From: Bacteroidales bacterium
Lineage (GTDB): Bacteria > Bacteroidota > Bacteroidia > Bacteroidales > UBA3663
NCBI GenBank assembly: GCA_017618715.1
Contig: JAFZTS010000044.1
Span: forward strand, 29,225 to 93,224
DNA length: 64,000 nucleotides
Direction of reading: 5' to 3'
The notes beneath the pieces are model-generated. The model ran no database searches. It was not told the DNA's origin and saw only the letters and a program-made list of their open reading frames with translations. The position numbers and the translations under genes are program-made. This document shows, in pieces, positions 35,341 to 44,531 of this stretch. Within the stretch, counting starts at the first letter, position 1; each line of letters opens with the position of its first letter.

Positions 35341-36918
35341 ATGAAATTAAGTCAACTTCTGGAGCGCCTTCCATACCAACTTGAAGGTAACAGGACGATA
35401 GATTATGAAATAAGCTCCATTCAACTGGACAGCCGAAAGGTTGTGCCAGGTTGCCTTTTTATTGCCGTACGTGGCACCACTGTCGATAGCCACACCTTTA
35501 TTCCTCAGATCATCGAAAATGGAGCAGCCGTTGTGGTTGGAGACAAGCAGTGGTGGAATGACGAAGGACATCAGCTGGTCACTTCGCTCGAAAAAGTGCC
35601 TACATTCATTATCGTTGACGACTGCACCCTAGCTCGCGCGATTATTGCTTCGGCATGGAATGGTTATCCATCGGAACAAATGATTCTGGTCGGCGTGACG
35701 GGAACCAATGGCAAGACCACCATTGCCACCCTACTCTACAAGCTTTTCTCCAAGCTGGGATTCCCATGCGGACTTATTTCGACCGTTTGCAACTATGTCA
35801 TCGATCGTCCTATCAATGCCTCATTCACCACGCCATATCCTTTCGAGCTGAATAACCTGCTTCGTCAGATGGTCGAAGCGGGATGTTCTTTTGTTTTTAT
35901 GGAAGTATCGAGTCATTCTGTGGATCAAAAGCGAGTTTACGGATTGGACTTCGACGGAGGCATTTTCACAAACCTGACTCGTGATCATTTGGATTACCAT
36001 AAAACTTTCGAGAACTATCTGCATGCCAAGAAAACATTCTTCGACGGACTGAAGAAGGAAGCTTTTGCGCTCACCAACCTCGACGACCGCAATGGAGAAG
36101 TGATGCTGCAGAATACTAAGGCTCGCCATCGCAGTTACAGTGTGCGTACAATGGCTGACTATACAACACGGATTGTCGAAGAATCGTTCGAAGGCATGTC
36201 GCTTCTCATCGAAGGACAGGAGGTGCAAACCCATTTCGTTGGGCGTTTCAATGCTTCGAACCTCATCGCCGTCTTTGGTGCCGCGTGCGAAATACTGAAC
36301 AACGAGAATGCACGTAAACTCACCGCAGGTATCACCCATCAGGACTTGCTTGTCAAGATGTCGGAACTCGTTCCTGTCAACGGACGCTTCGAATCCATTC
36401 GTTCGCCCAAAGGCTTTACGGCCATCATCGACTATGCACACACACCTGATGCCTTGGTCAATGTACTTGGTACTATCCGCGAAATCCTCGATGCAAAAAA
36501 GAAAGGCCAAATCATCACCGTGGTAGGCTGTGGTGGCAATCGTGATAAGGGCAAGCGACCCATCATGGCTCATGAATCGGCCCTTCATTCCGATCGCCTC
36601 ATCCTCACCAGCGACAACCCGCGCGACGAAAACCCCTTGGACATCCTCAATGACATGCAGGCGGGTCTCGACAGCGAAGAACTCCGTCAGAAGGCCATCA
36701 CCATCAGCGATCGTCGCGAGGCCATTCGCACGGCCGTTATGATGGCTCAACCCGACGATGTTATTCTCGTAGCAGGCAAGGGACATGAAGACTACCAAAT
36801 CATCAAGGGCGTAAAACATCACTTCGACGATCATGAAGTGGTACGTGAGGCTATGGGACTTGCTCCCAATGGTCTGAAAGCTATGATAAATGGTATCCGC
36901 AACTTCTTGAAACTTTGA
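35341..36918 (+). CDS. murE: UDP-MurNAc-L-Ala-D-Glu:meso-diaminopimelate ligase
   Basis: A 525-residue cytoplasmic ligase starting at the ATG at 35341 (MKLSQLLERLPYQ). Frames extending further upstream run into ftsI and lack homology. The ATP loop is GTNGKTT (residues 121-127). The DNPR motif (Asp425-Arg428 in SDNPRDE) specifies meso-diaminopimelate rather than lysine, so this cell has DAP-type peptidoglycan. It adds the third residue of the stem peptide and lies 20 bp after ftsI. Confidence 0.97.
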   Translation: MKLSQLLERLPYQLEGNRTIDYEISSIQLDSRKVVPGCLFIAVRGTTVDSHTFIPQIIENGAAVVVGDKQWWNDEGHQLVTSLEKVPTFIIVDDCTLARAIIASAWNGYPSEQMILVGVTGTNGKTTIATLLYKLFSKLGFPCGLISTVCNYVIDRPINASFTTPYPFELNNLLRQMVEAGCSFVFMEVSSHSVDQKRVYGLDFDGGIFTNLTRDHLDYHKTFENYLHAKKTFFDGLKKEAFALTNLDDRNGEVMLQNTKARHRSYSVRTMADYTTRIVEESFEGMSLLIEGQEVQTHFVGRFNASNLIAVFGAACEILNNENARKLTAGITHQDLLVKMSELVPVNGRFESIRSPKGFTAIIDYAHTPDALVNVLGTIREILDAKKKGQIITVVGCGGNRDKGKRPIMAHESALHSDRLILTSDNPRDENPLDILNDMQAGLDSEELRQKAITISDRREAIRTAVMMAQPDDVILVAGKGHEDYQIIKGVKHHFDDHEVVREAMGLAPNGLKAMINGIRNFLKL

Positions 36919-36933
36919 TAAACATTTTTTCAA

Positions 36934-38244
36934 ATGCTATATTATATCTTCAGATACTTGAACGAAGCCTTCGACCTGCCTGGTGCCGGAATGTGGGCCT
37001 ACGTTTCTACCCGCGCTATAACCGCCCTCATTCTGGCACTTATCATCTCCATGACGTTCGGCGAATGGTTCATTCGCTATATGCGTCGCATGAACAGGAC
37101 CGAGGCTCAACGCAATCGTGAAATCGACCCGTTCGGTGTCGAAAAGTTGGGTGTACCGACGATGGGCGGCATCATCATTATTGTGGCTACAGTTGTCCCA
37201 TGTCTGCTGATGGGTCGTCTGCGCAACATCTACATGCTCTTGATGCTGTTCACGACCCTTTGGCTCGGCTTGTTGGGATTCCTCGACGATTATCTCAAAG
37301 GTCACAGCAAGCAATACGATCGCATGCCGGGTCTGCTCAAGGTTATCAGTGAATTCAGTGGCGCTTCTCTTCAATATCGCGAAAAGAACAAGAACGGCAT
37401 GCGTCCCATCGTCAAGCTCTTCGGACAGGCGCTTCTCGGACTGGTTGTCGGACTTACGCTTTGGCTCGCTCCCGATTCCGTCCTGCGTGAGGGAGGGCAT
37501 CTTATCAAATCAACCCTTACTACGTTGCCCTTTGTCAAAAGCCACAACCTTGACTATGCCGGTTTCTTCGGGTTCCTTGGCAACTGGCAGCAGGCGGCAG
37601 GATGGATCTTCTTCGTTTGCGTTACCACGTTTATTATCATGGCGGTAAGCAATGGATCTAACCTCGACGACGGTATGGACGGCCTTTGTGCCGGCAACTC
37701 TGCCATCATGAGTGTCGCTCTTGTCGTTTTGGCCTATTTCTCCAGTCATGCAAGATTCGCACAGTATTTCAACATAATGAATATCCCGGGTTGTCAGGAA
37801 TTGGTTGTCTTCGGTGCGGCGTTTGTCGGTGCATTGATTGGTTTCTTGTGGTACAATGCCTATCCTGCCCAGATTTTCATGGGCGACACCGGCTCGTTGC
37901 CCATCGGTGGCATCATTGCAGTGATGGCCGTTATCATCCGCAAGGAACTGCTGCTTCCCATCATCTGTTTTATATTCCTCATCGAAAGTATTTCCGTGCT
38001 TGGACAGAATTACATTGCACGTAAGGGTAATGCCATCGGTAAGAAATATCGTTTTGTCAACCGAGCCCCGATTCATGACTCGTTCCGACTGAAACCCGAA
38101 CAGTTGGCACAACTTCGCCAGATGGACAAGATTCTGTTGAAGTGGCCCAAGAGTTCGTTCCATGAGAACAAGGTGACAGCTCGCTTCTGGATCGTCACCA
38201 TCATTCTCGCATCCTTTGCCATCATGACCCTCAAGGTTCGATAA
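36934..38244 (+). CDS. mraY: Phospho-N-acetylmuramoyl-pentapeptide transferase (lipid I synthase)
   Basis: A 436-residue polytopic membrane enzyme that moves phospho-MurNAc-pentapeptide to undecaprenyl phosphate. Family motifs are GVPTMGGIIII with FLDDYLKG (first Asp pair), NLDDGMDGLCAGNS, and MGDTGSLPIGGI, plus the final loop RAPIHDSFRL. It is about 70 residues longer than the E. coli enzyme, mainly in loops near residues 150-215, as usual in Bacteroidetes. It lies 15 bp after murE. Confidence 0.97.
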   Translation: MLYYIFRYLNEAFDLPGAGMWAYVSTRAITALILALIISMTFGEWFIRYMRRMNRTEAQRNREIDPFGVEKLGVPTMGGIIIIVATVVPCLLMGRLRNIYMLLMLFTTLWLGLLGFLDDYLKGHSKQYDRMPGLLKVISEFSGASLQYREKNKNGMRPIVKLFGQALLGLVVGLTLWLAPDSVLREGGHLIKSTLTTLPFVKSHNLDYAGFFGFLGNWQQAAGWIFFVCVTTFIIMAVSNGSNLDDGMDGLCAGNSAIMSVALVVLAYFSSHARFAQYFNIMNIPGCQELVVFGAAFVGALIGFLWYNAYPAQIFMGDTGSLPIGGIIAVMAVIIRKELLLPIICFIFLIESISVLGQNYIARKGNAIGKKYRFVNRAPIHDSFRLKPEQLAQLRQMDKILLKWPKSSFHENKVTARFWIVTIILASFAIMTLKVR

Positions 38245-38253
38245 TTTAAAGAA

Positions 38254-39741
38254 ATGAAAAGAATAGCCATCATAGGTGCCGGAGAAAGCGGCACAGGAGC
38301 TGCCGTTCTGGCCAAAGTCAAGGGCTTCGATGTGTTCCTCAGCGACATGTCGCCCATCAAGGACAAATACAAGACATTGCTCGAACAGTACCAGATTCCT
38401 TATGAGGATGGTCACCCTCACACCGAGGAGCTCATCCTCAATGCCGACGAGGTGATCAAGAGTCCGGGTGTGCCTCTCACAGCCCCGCTTGTGGTCAAAC
38501 TCATGAAGCAAGGCACGCCCATCATCTCTGAGATTGAGTTTGCCGGTCGCTACACCGATGCCAAGATGATCTGCATCACCGGTTCGAACGGCAAGACCAC
38601 TACCACAATGATGACCTACCACATCCTCAAGTCCGGTGGTCTGAATGTCGGATTGGCAGGCAACGTGGGCAAGTCGCTCGCCCTCCAGGTGGCCACCGAG
38701 AACTACGACTATTACGTCATCGAACTGTCGAGTTTCCAGCTCGACAATATGTACAAGTTCCGCGCCAACATCGCAGTGATCATGAATATCACCCCCGACC
38801 ACATGGATCGATATGATCACGAGATGCAGAACTACATCAATTCGAAGTTCCGTATTGTCCAGAATCTCACACCATCCGATCATGTCATCTATTGGAATGG
38901 CGACAAGACGGTGATGCGCGAACTCGAACGTCGTCTCCATGCACCACAGACAGGCGAGGATTATACAGGGACTAATAATGAGCATACTGACCTTCGTTAT
39001 GCAGACGGTTCGTTGATTTATCCATTTAGCGGACACATCGAACCCCTCAGGGCGCAGCTCGTCCCATTCACTGGATTGAGTCTGAAGGAAATGGGCGACA
39101 AGCCTCTCATCCCCGGTGCTTACGTCAAGGACGGCAAGCTTGTCATCAATGTCCTTGATGCTGCACTCTCAGCCGACACTACCGAGATACCGCTCGACGA
39201 ACTGCCTTTGCCAGGACCTCACAACCTCTACAACACGATGGCGGCAACGCTTTCGGCACGACTCAGCGGTATCAGAAAGGAGGAGATACGTCGCGCCCTC
39301 GCCACTTTCAAGGGCGTGGAACATCGTCTTGAGAATCTCGGCTATGTGGATGGCGTGGAATATATCAACGATTCGAAAGCCACCAATGTGGACTCTTGTT
39401 GGTATGCCCTCGAATCCATGAAGAAGCCAACCGTCCTAATCCTGGGTGGCAAGGACAAGGGCAACGACTATACGCAAATCGAGAAGCTGGTACGCGACAA
39501 GTGTACTGCGCTTGTATATATGGGACTGCACAACGAGAAGCTTCATGCCTTCTTCGATGGCATGGGGAAACCTGTAGCCGATGCCCTGTCGATGCAGGAG
39601 GCTCTCGAAAAGTGCCGAGCTTTCGCCCGTCCCGGCGATACGGTCCTGCTCTCGCCTTGCTGTGCCTCTTTCGACCTCTTCAGGTCCTATGAGGATCGTG
39701 GCGACCAAATGAAGGCCATCGTAAAAGCATGGCAGCTATAG
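38254..39741 (+). CDS. murD: UDP-N-acetylmuramoylalanine:D-glutamate ligase
   Basis: A 495-residue cytoplasmic ligase adding D-Glu to UDP-MurNAc-L-Ala. It shows an N-terminal nucleotide-type fold (IAIIGAGESGTGAAVLA), the ATP loop CITGSNGKTTTT, MNITPDHMDRY, and the C-terminal INDSKATNVDSCWYAL. It is about 50 residues longer than the usual 440-450. The extra sequence lies around residues 225-285, between the central and C-terminal domains (GEDYTGTNNEHTDLRY region). Its last 13 bp overlap ftsW. Confidence 0.95.
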   Translation: MKRIAIIGAGESGTGAAVLAKVKGFDVFLSDMSPIKDKYKTLLEQYQIPYEDGHPHTEELILNADEVIKSPGVPLTAPLVVKLMKQGTPIISEIEFAGRYTDAKMICITGSNGKTTTTMMTYHILKSGGLNVGLAGNVGKSLALQVATENYDYYVIELSSFQLDNMYKFRANIAVIMNITPDHMDRYDHEMQNYINSKFRIVQNLTPSDHVIYWNGDKTVMRELERRLHAPQTGEDYTGTNNEHTDLRYADGSLIYPFSGHIEPLRAQLVPFTGLSLKEMGDKPLIPGAYVKDGKLVINVLDAALSADTTEIPLDELPLPGPHNLYNTMAATLSARLSGIRKEEIRRALATFKGVEHRLENLGYVDGVEYINDSKATNVDSCWYALESMKKPTVLILGGKDKGNDYTQIEKLVRDKCTALVYMGLHNEKLHAFFDGMGKPVADALSMQEALEKCRAFARPGDTVLLSPCCASFDLFRSYEDRGDQMKAIVKAWQL

Positions 39742-41114
39742 TAGCAACAAAAAAACAATTTCAATCTCGAATGCAAGAACAAGACACTGCCAAACAAGAA
39801 ACAAGTGGTCAATATGACTTCTTGGGCAGCATCATGAGAGGCGATTACTGGATATGGGGTATCTACATATTCCTGTTTTGCATCTCTGTAGTCGAAATAT
39901 TCAGTGCCACCAGCCAGCTCACCTTCCGAGGGGGCTATGCCAGTGACCCTGCGGTACGCCATGTCACCTTCCTGTTTGCAGGTGCCGTCTTTCTGTTGAT
40001 TTCACAAAGCATGAGCCTGTCGGCCATCCGCGCTTGGGACAAGCTGTTCTATTTCTTTGGCTTCTGTCTTTGCGTCACTACCATTTTTGTAGGCACGGAA
40101 CAGAAGGGAGCGGCTCGTTCCATCGCCGGTCTTCAACCTGTCGAAATCTGCAAGTTGGGTGTCACAATGGTACTCTGTGCCCTCATCACCGCACGCGATG
40201 CCACATTCCACTACATCCCCATCTATCGCACTCGTACCCGAATACGCCGTTTCTGGACATATCTGCTCATCATCGGTTTGGTAGCTATTCCCATTGCCAC
40301 ACAGAATCTGTCGAGTGCGTTGATTATCTGTATGGCATCGTTCGGAATCATGTTTTTGGGCGGTGTCAATGGCAAATATCTTTGGAGCACCATCGGTGTA
40401 GCCATCATCGTGGCCATCATGTCACTTGCAGCTCTACGTGTCGTCTATGAGACAAAAGGTGGTGAACAGAATGCAACGACGGCTGAGATGGAGCAGGCTG
40501 AAAGTGGTATTACACACAGCAAGTTCCTGGGGCGTGCCGTCACATGGGCCAACCGCATCTACGACCATTCCGACAAACCTCTTTGGGAAGAGGATATGAG
40601 CGGCAAGAAAAGTCAGGAGATCTATTCGCACATGGCCATAGCCAATAGCTATCCATTGGGTCGATTCATCGGCAACAGCAAGATGCGCGACTTCCTTCCT
40701 GAAGCATTCTCCGACTATATCTTTGCCATCATCTTCGAAGAGGGCGGTCCACTCATGGCACTCTTCGTCCTCTTGCTCTATCTCATCCTATTCGTGCGTT
40801 GCTACATATTGTCGCGGCGCACCGAGAGCCCCTATATACGGCTCATCATGTTGGGCTTGCCGCTCATCATCGTCATCCAGGCTCTTATTCATATAGGTGT
40901 CTGCACGGGTGCAATGTTTGTTACTGGCCAACCCTTGCCTCTCATCAGCCGAGGTGGATCGAGCATTATCGGCACGAGCATCTCCTTCGGAATCCTGTTG
41001 GCGTTGAGCCGTATCATTCGTCAGGAACAGCTTGAGCGAGCAGAACTGGCTGCCGAGAATGCCGAATCATTACAAGACAATCCAATACCGAACGAAAATG
41101 AAATATCTGATTAG
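39729..41114 (+). CDS. ftsW: FtsW, septal peptidoglycan glycosyltransferase (SEDS family)
   Basis: A 461-residue membrane protein with about ten helices. SEDS features include GAARSIAGLQPVEICKLGVTM (a conserved glycosyltransferase region), NLSSALIICMASFGIMF, and the C-terminal GQPLPLISRGGSSIIGTSISFGILL. It polymerises septal glycan strands together with FtsI. The ATG at 39729 lies inside the end of murD; a second ATG at 39771 (MQEQDTAKQE) is a possible alternative that would remove the overlap. The 3' end overlaps murG by 17 bp. Confidence 0.95.
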   Translation: MAAIVATKKQFQSRMQEQDTAKQETSGQYDFLGSIMRGDYWIWGIYIFLFCISVVEIFSATSQLTFRGGYASDPAVRHVTFLFAGAVFLLISQSMSLSAIRAWDKLFYFFGFCLCVTTIFVGTEQKGAARSIAGLQPVEICKLGVTMVLCALITARDATFHYIPIYRTRTRIRRFWTYLLIIGLVAIPIATQNLSSALIICMASFGIMFLGGVNGKYLWSTIGVAIIVAIMSLAALRVVYETKGGEQNATTAEMEQAESGITHSKFLGRAVTWANRIYDHSDKPLWEEDMSGKKSQEIYSHMAIANSYPLGRFIGNSKMRDFLPEAFSDYIFAIIFEEGGPLMALFVLLLYLILFVRCYILSRRTESPYIRLIMLGLPLIIVIQALIHIGVCTGAMFVTGQPLPLISRGGSSIIGTSISFGILLALSRIIRQEQLERAELAAENAESLQDNPIPNENEISD

Positions 41115-42225
41115 CGGTGGTGGCACAGGTGGCCACATCTTTCCCGCCGTTTCAATAGCCAATGCCATCCGCAAGGCCCAACCCGATGCCGAAATCCTTT
41201 TCATCGGTGCTTTAGGCCGCATGGAGATGGAAAAGGTTCCCGCCGAGGGATACAAGATCATCGGTTTGCCCGTTCGCGGTTTCATCCGTCCTCTCTTCCA
41301 TCCCGGCAACCTCATGGTGTTGTTCGACCTTTGGAAGAGCATTCGACAGGCCAAACGGATCATTCGCGAATTCAAGCCCGATGCTGCGGTCGGTGTGGGC
41401 GGTTATGCTAGTGCAGCAGCCCTTAAGGCCGCTACAGCGCTCCACGTGCCCTACATCCTGCATGAGCAAAATGGTTTTGCAGGAGTTACAAACCAAAAGC
41501 TGGCTCAAGGTGCACGCCGCATTTGTGTCGCCTATCCCGGCATGGAGCGTTTCTTTCCTGCCGACAAGATTGTCGTGACCGGCAATCCCGTTCGCCAGTC
41601 TCTCCTCGAGTGCACATCCACTGTCGAGGAGGCTCGTAAGGCATTCGGATTGGATCCCAAGCTGCCCACCGTTTTCGTCACGGGAGGCAGTCTTGGAGCA
41701 CGTAGCATCAACAATGCCATTTGCGCAGGACTTGAACGTTTTCAGAAGGCTGGTGTACAAGTTCTCTGGCAAACCGGTAAGGCCGATGGCGACAAGTGGG
41801 AGAGGGCCGTAGCTGCTATGCATCCCACTGATGCTGAAGGAGCTCCCATGCCCGTCCTCATTCATCCCACGGTCTTTGTGAAGGATATGGCACAAGCTTA
41901 TCGTGCTGCCGACATCGTCATCTCACGTTCGGGCGCAGGTGCAGTCAATGAGGTCAGCCTTATCGGCAAGGCCGCCATCTTTGTTCCATTGCCTACGGCT
42001 GCCGAAGACCATCAGACCGCCAATGCCCGTTCGCTGGCCGACCGCGATGCTGCTATCCTCATCCCAGATAAGGAAGCTCCCGCGCGGCTCGTCGGTGAGG
42101 CCCTCCAGTTGGTCGGCGACAAGCAACGCATCGCCACGATGGAGAAGAACGCCCATGCCATGGCGCACTTCGGAGCTGCCGATGCCGTGGCCGAGATTGT
42201 AATCAATGAAGCCAAAAAACAATGA
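41098..42225 (+). CDS. murG: UDP-GlcNAc:lipid I N-acetylglucosaminyltransferase
   Basis: A 375-residue GT28 enzyme making lipid II at the inner face of the membrane. The start is the ATG at 41098 (MKYLISGGGTGGH), which puts the Gly-rich GGGTGGH loop at its usual N-terminal place. Further motifs are GVGGYASAAAL, HEQNGFAGVTNQ, VTGGSLGARSIN, the donor-site SRSGAGAVNEVSLIGKAAIFVPLP and EDHQTANA. It overlaps ftsW by 17 bp and murC by 4 bp (ATGA), indicating translational coupling. Confidence 0.97.
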   Translation: MKYLISGGGTGGHIFPAVSIANAIRKAQPDAEILFIGALGRMEMEKVPAEGYKIIGLPVRGFIRPLFHPGNLMVLFDLWKSIRQAKRIIREFKPDAAVGVGGYASAAALKAATALHVPYILHEQNGFAGVTNQKLAQGARRICVAYPGMERFFPADKIVVTGNPVRQSLLECTSTVEEARKAFGLDPKLPTVFVTGGSLGARSINNAICAGLERFQKAGVQVLWQTGKADGDKWERAVAAMHPTDAEGAPMPVLIHPTVFVKDMAQAYRAADIVISRSGAGAVNEVSLIGKAAIFVPLPTAAEDHQTANARSLADRDAAILIPDKEAPARLVGEALQLVGDKQRIATMEKNAHAMAHFGAADAVAEIVINEAKKQ

Positions 42226-43631
42226 ACTCGCTATATTTCGTAGGTGCAGGTGGAATAGGCATGTCCGCCCTTGCACGTTATTTCAATGCCAATGGATATA
42301 AGGTGGGAGGCTACGACAAGACACCCTCCCCTCTCACCGATGCCCTGATTCGTGAAGGCATCGACATCCACTTCGAAGACAATATCGAAGCGGTCGATCC
42401 CGTTTTCAAGGATCCGAACGAATGCATCGTGTGCTATACGCCCGCCATCCCTCGCGACCATGGTGAGCTTTGCTGGTTCCAGCAGAACAGTTTCCAGGTG
42501 ATGAAGCGCAGTCAGTTGCTTGGTATCGTCACGCGCCAGAAACGTGGGCTCTGCGTGGCCGGCACGCATGGCAAGACCACGACGAGCTCGATGATCGCCC
42601 ATCTTTTGAAACAAAGCCATGTGGATTGCAACGCCTTCCTCGGCGGCATCTTGAAGCCCTACGACAGCAACCTCATGCTGAGCGACAAGAGCGACCTCGT
42701 AGCCATCGAAGCCGATGAGTTCGACCGCTCATTCCACACGCTCTCGCCCTACATGGCAGTCATTACCTCATGTGACCCCGACCACCTTGACATTTATGGT
42801 ACTGAGGAAGCCTATCGCGAGTCGTTCGCCCACTTTACCGAGCTCATTCGTCCCGGAGGACTATTGCTCAAGCATCGTGGTGTCAAGGTCAACTGCCGTC
42901 AGAATGCCGAGGTGCGTTATGCCGAATACGACGTTGTCACAGATGCGTCAAATTTCGTTGAGGCCGAACTTCTCGATTTCTATGCCACCAATGTCCGCAT
43001 CGGCAACGGTACCATCCTCTTTGACTTTGTCATTCGCGAGAGCGGGCTGATCTTCCGTGACCTCGAGCTTGGGGTTCCCGCTCCCATCAATGTGGATAAT
43101 GCTGTAGCCGCCCTTGCCATCTGTTGGCTCAACGGTTGCACAGAAGAGGAGCTGCGCCGTGGACTGAAGACCTTTGGTGGGGCCAAGCGTCGTTTCGATT
43201 TCTACATCAAGCGACCCGACCTTGTTCTTATGGACGATTATGCACATCACCCCGACGAGATCAAGGCTTCGCTCAACTCTGTGCGCCAGCTGTTCGCAGG
43301 GCGTCATATCACCCTTTGCTTCCAACCGCATCTTTACACGCGCACCCGCGATTTGGTCGAAGGCTTTGCCGAAGCTCTGGCCATCCCCGATCGTACTATT
43401 CTTCTGCCCATTTATCCTGCACGCGAGCAACCAATCCCGGGCATCACTTCCGAGTGGCTCCTCGAGAAGATCCAAAGCACCGACAAGTGCTTGGTCGAAA
43501 AGACTGGCCTTGTCGAGCATCTTGTCACTCTACGCAAGGCTCATCAGCTCGATGTCCTTGTCATGATGGGTGCTGGCGTCGATATCGAGCGTCTTGTAGC
43601 TCCCGCTACTCAAGCCCTCGCCGAACTGTAA
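42222..43631 (+). CDS. murC: UDP-N-acetylmuramate:L-alanine ligase
   Basis: A 469-residue Mur ligase for the first amino acid of the stem peptide. It has the N-terminal FVGAGGIGMSALARYF nucleotide loop, the ATP loop GTHGKTT (residues 114-120), EADEFDRSFHTLSP, SCDPDHLDIYG and DDYAHHPDEIKASL. Length and motif order are those of MurC rather than Mpl. It starts within the murG stop (ATGA). The spacer after it holds a CCAAGCTTGG palindrome. Confidence 0.97.
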   Translation: MNSLYFVGAGGIGMSALARYFNANGYKVGGYDKTPSPLTDALIREGIDIHFEDNIEAVDPVFKDPNECIVCYTPAIPRDHGELCWFQQNSFQVMKRSQLLGIVTRQKRGLCVAGTHGKTTTSSMIAHLLKQSHVDCNAFLGGILKPYDSNLMLSDKSDLVAIEADEFDRSFHTLSPYMAVITSCDPDHLDIYGTEEAYRESFAHFTELIRPGGLLLKHRGVKVNCRQNAEVRYAEYDVVTDASNFVEAELLDFYATNVRIGNGTILFDFVIRESGLIFRDLELGVPAPINVDNAVAALAICWLNGCTEEELRRGLKTFGGAKRRFDFYIKRPDLVLMDDYAHHPDEIKASLNSVRQLFAGRHITLCFQPHLYTRTRDLVEGFAEALAIPDRTILLPIYPAREQPIPGITSEWLLEKIQSTDKCLVEKTGLVEHLVTLRKAHQLDVLVMMGAGVDIERLVAPATQALAEL

Positions 43632-43663
43632 GCGCCTCTTTCGCTCCCATCCCCCGTTAACGA

Positions 43664-43683
43664 GGCAACCAAGCTTGGTTGCC
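43664..43683. repeat. Palindrome GGCAACCAAGCTTGGTTGCC upstream of ftsQ
   Basis: A perfect 20-bp palindrome between murC and ftsQ. It shares the centre CCAAGCTTGG with the two palindromes at 26118 and 26158, while the outer arms (GGCAA/TTGCC against GGGAG/CTCCC) differ but stay complementary. Confidence 0.85.
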
Positions 43684-43699
43684 ACATATAATAATATAT

Positions 43700-44464
43700 A
43701 TGGTCAAAACCATTTTCAAGACATTAGGCATCCTCCTCCTTTTGGGCTACCTGCTGGGAGCCGGTCATCTCTATGGCTTCTGGCGCTCCAAGCCCCGCTA
43801 TCGTGGCATGCGAGTCACGATCGATTATCCGAGCGACGATGCCCATTTCGTCACCGAGGCCAGCATTCGTCAGCTGTTGAGCAATAAGCCGGGATTCCAC
43901 TGTAAGGGCAAGACCTACGCTGAGGTCAACACTCTCGAGCTTGCCAGATACATCGAGGAGAAGAATCGTCTGGTGCGTCATGCTTCGTGCTATCATACCC
44001 CCGACAGCATGCTTCGCATTGATATCGAGCAGCGTAACCCGATTATCCGCGTCAAAAGTGCTGTGTCTGTCAATGCTGTCGATGGCCACCCCATGGTCGA
44101 TTTCTATATCGATCGTGATGGAGCCATGATGCCGGCACAATTCGGTACAGCCATCCAGCTGCCCCTTGTCACCGGCTTTGTCAAGCCTCGTCACATCCAG
44201 CCCCTCCACGACTTTGCACTCTTCCTCAAAGACGATGACTTCTGGTCGGCCGAAGTGACGCAGATTCATATTCGCGAAAATGGTGATGCCGAACTCATCC
44301 CACGCATCGGCGACCACACCATCTTGGTCGGCTCTTTCGATGACATCAAGCAAAAACTCAACAACGTACGAACATTCTACGACAAGGTCCTCCCTCGCAA
44401 GGGCTGGAACTACTACAAGACCATCAACGTCAAATTCCATGGCCAAGTCGTAGGCGAAAAATAA
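43700..44464 (+). CDS. ftsQ: FtsQ/DivIB-type division protein
   Basis: The ATG at 43700 (MVKTIFKTLGILLLLG) is chosen over an upstream TTG in the palindrome region, giving 254 residues. One N-terminal transmembrane helix (about residues 5-24) is followed by a POTRA-like segment (RGMRVTIDYPSDDAHFVTEASI) and the FtsQ beta domain. It bridges early and late divisome proteins (FtsK/FtsA side to FtsL-FtsB-FtsI). The call is strengthened by its place between murC and ftsA. Confidence 0.88.
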   Translation: MVKTIFKTLGILLLLGYLLGAGHLYGFWRSKPRYRGMRVTIDYPSDDAHFVTEASIRQLLSNKPGFHCKGKTYAEVNTLELARYIEEKNRLVRHASCYHTPDSMLRIDIEQRNPIIRVKSAVSVNAVDGHPMVDFYIDRDGAMMPAQFGTAIQLPLVTGFVKPRHIQPLHDFALFLKDDDFWSAEVTQIHIRENGDAELIPRIGDHTILVGSFDDIKQKLNNVRTFYDKVLPRKGWNYYKTINVKFHGQVVGEK

Positions 44465-44467
44465 CCC

Positions 44468-44530
44468 TCAACCCCCTCGAACTCTTGAACCCCTCGAACT
44501 CTTGAACCCCTCAAACCCTTCAACCCTCCC
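44468..44530. repeat. Pyrimidine-rich 17-bp direct repeat before ftsA
   Basis: The unit CTCGAACTCTTGAACCC occurs twice in tandem and then degenerates (CTCAAACCCTTCAACCC). The stretch fills the spacer between ftsQ and the ftsA ATG at 44532. Similar text (TTGAACCCCTCGAACCCTT) recurs at 50049-50067 before the aldo/keto reductase gene. Confidence 0.75.
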
Positions 44531-44531
44531 C

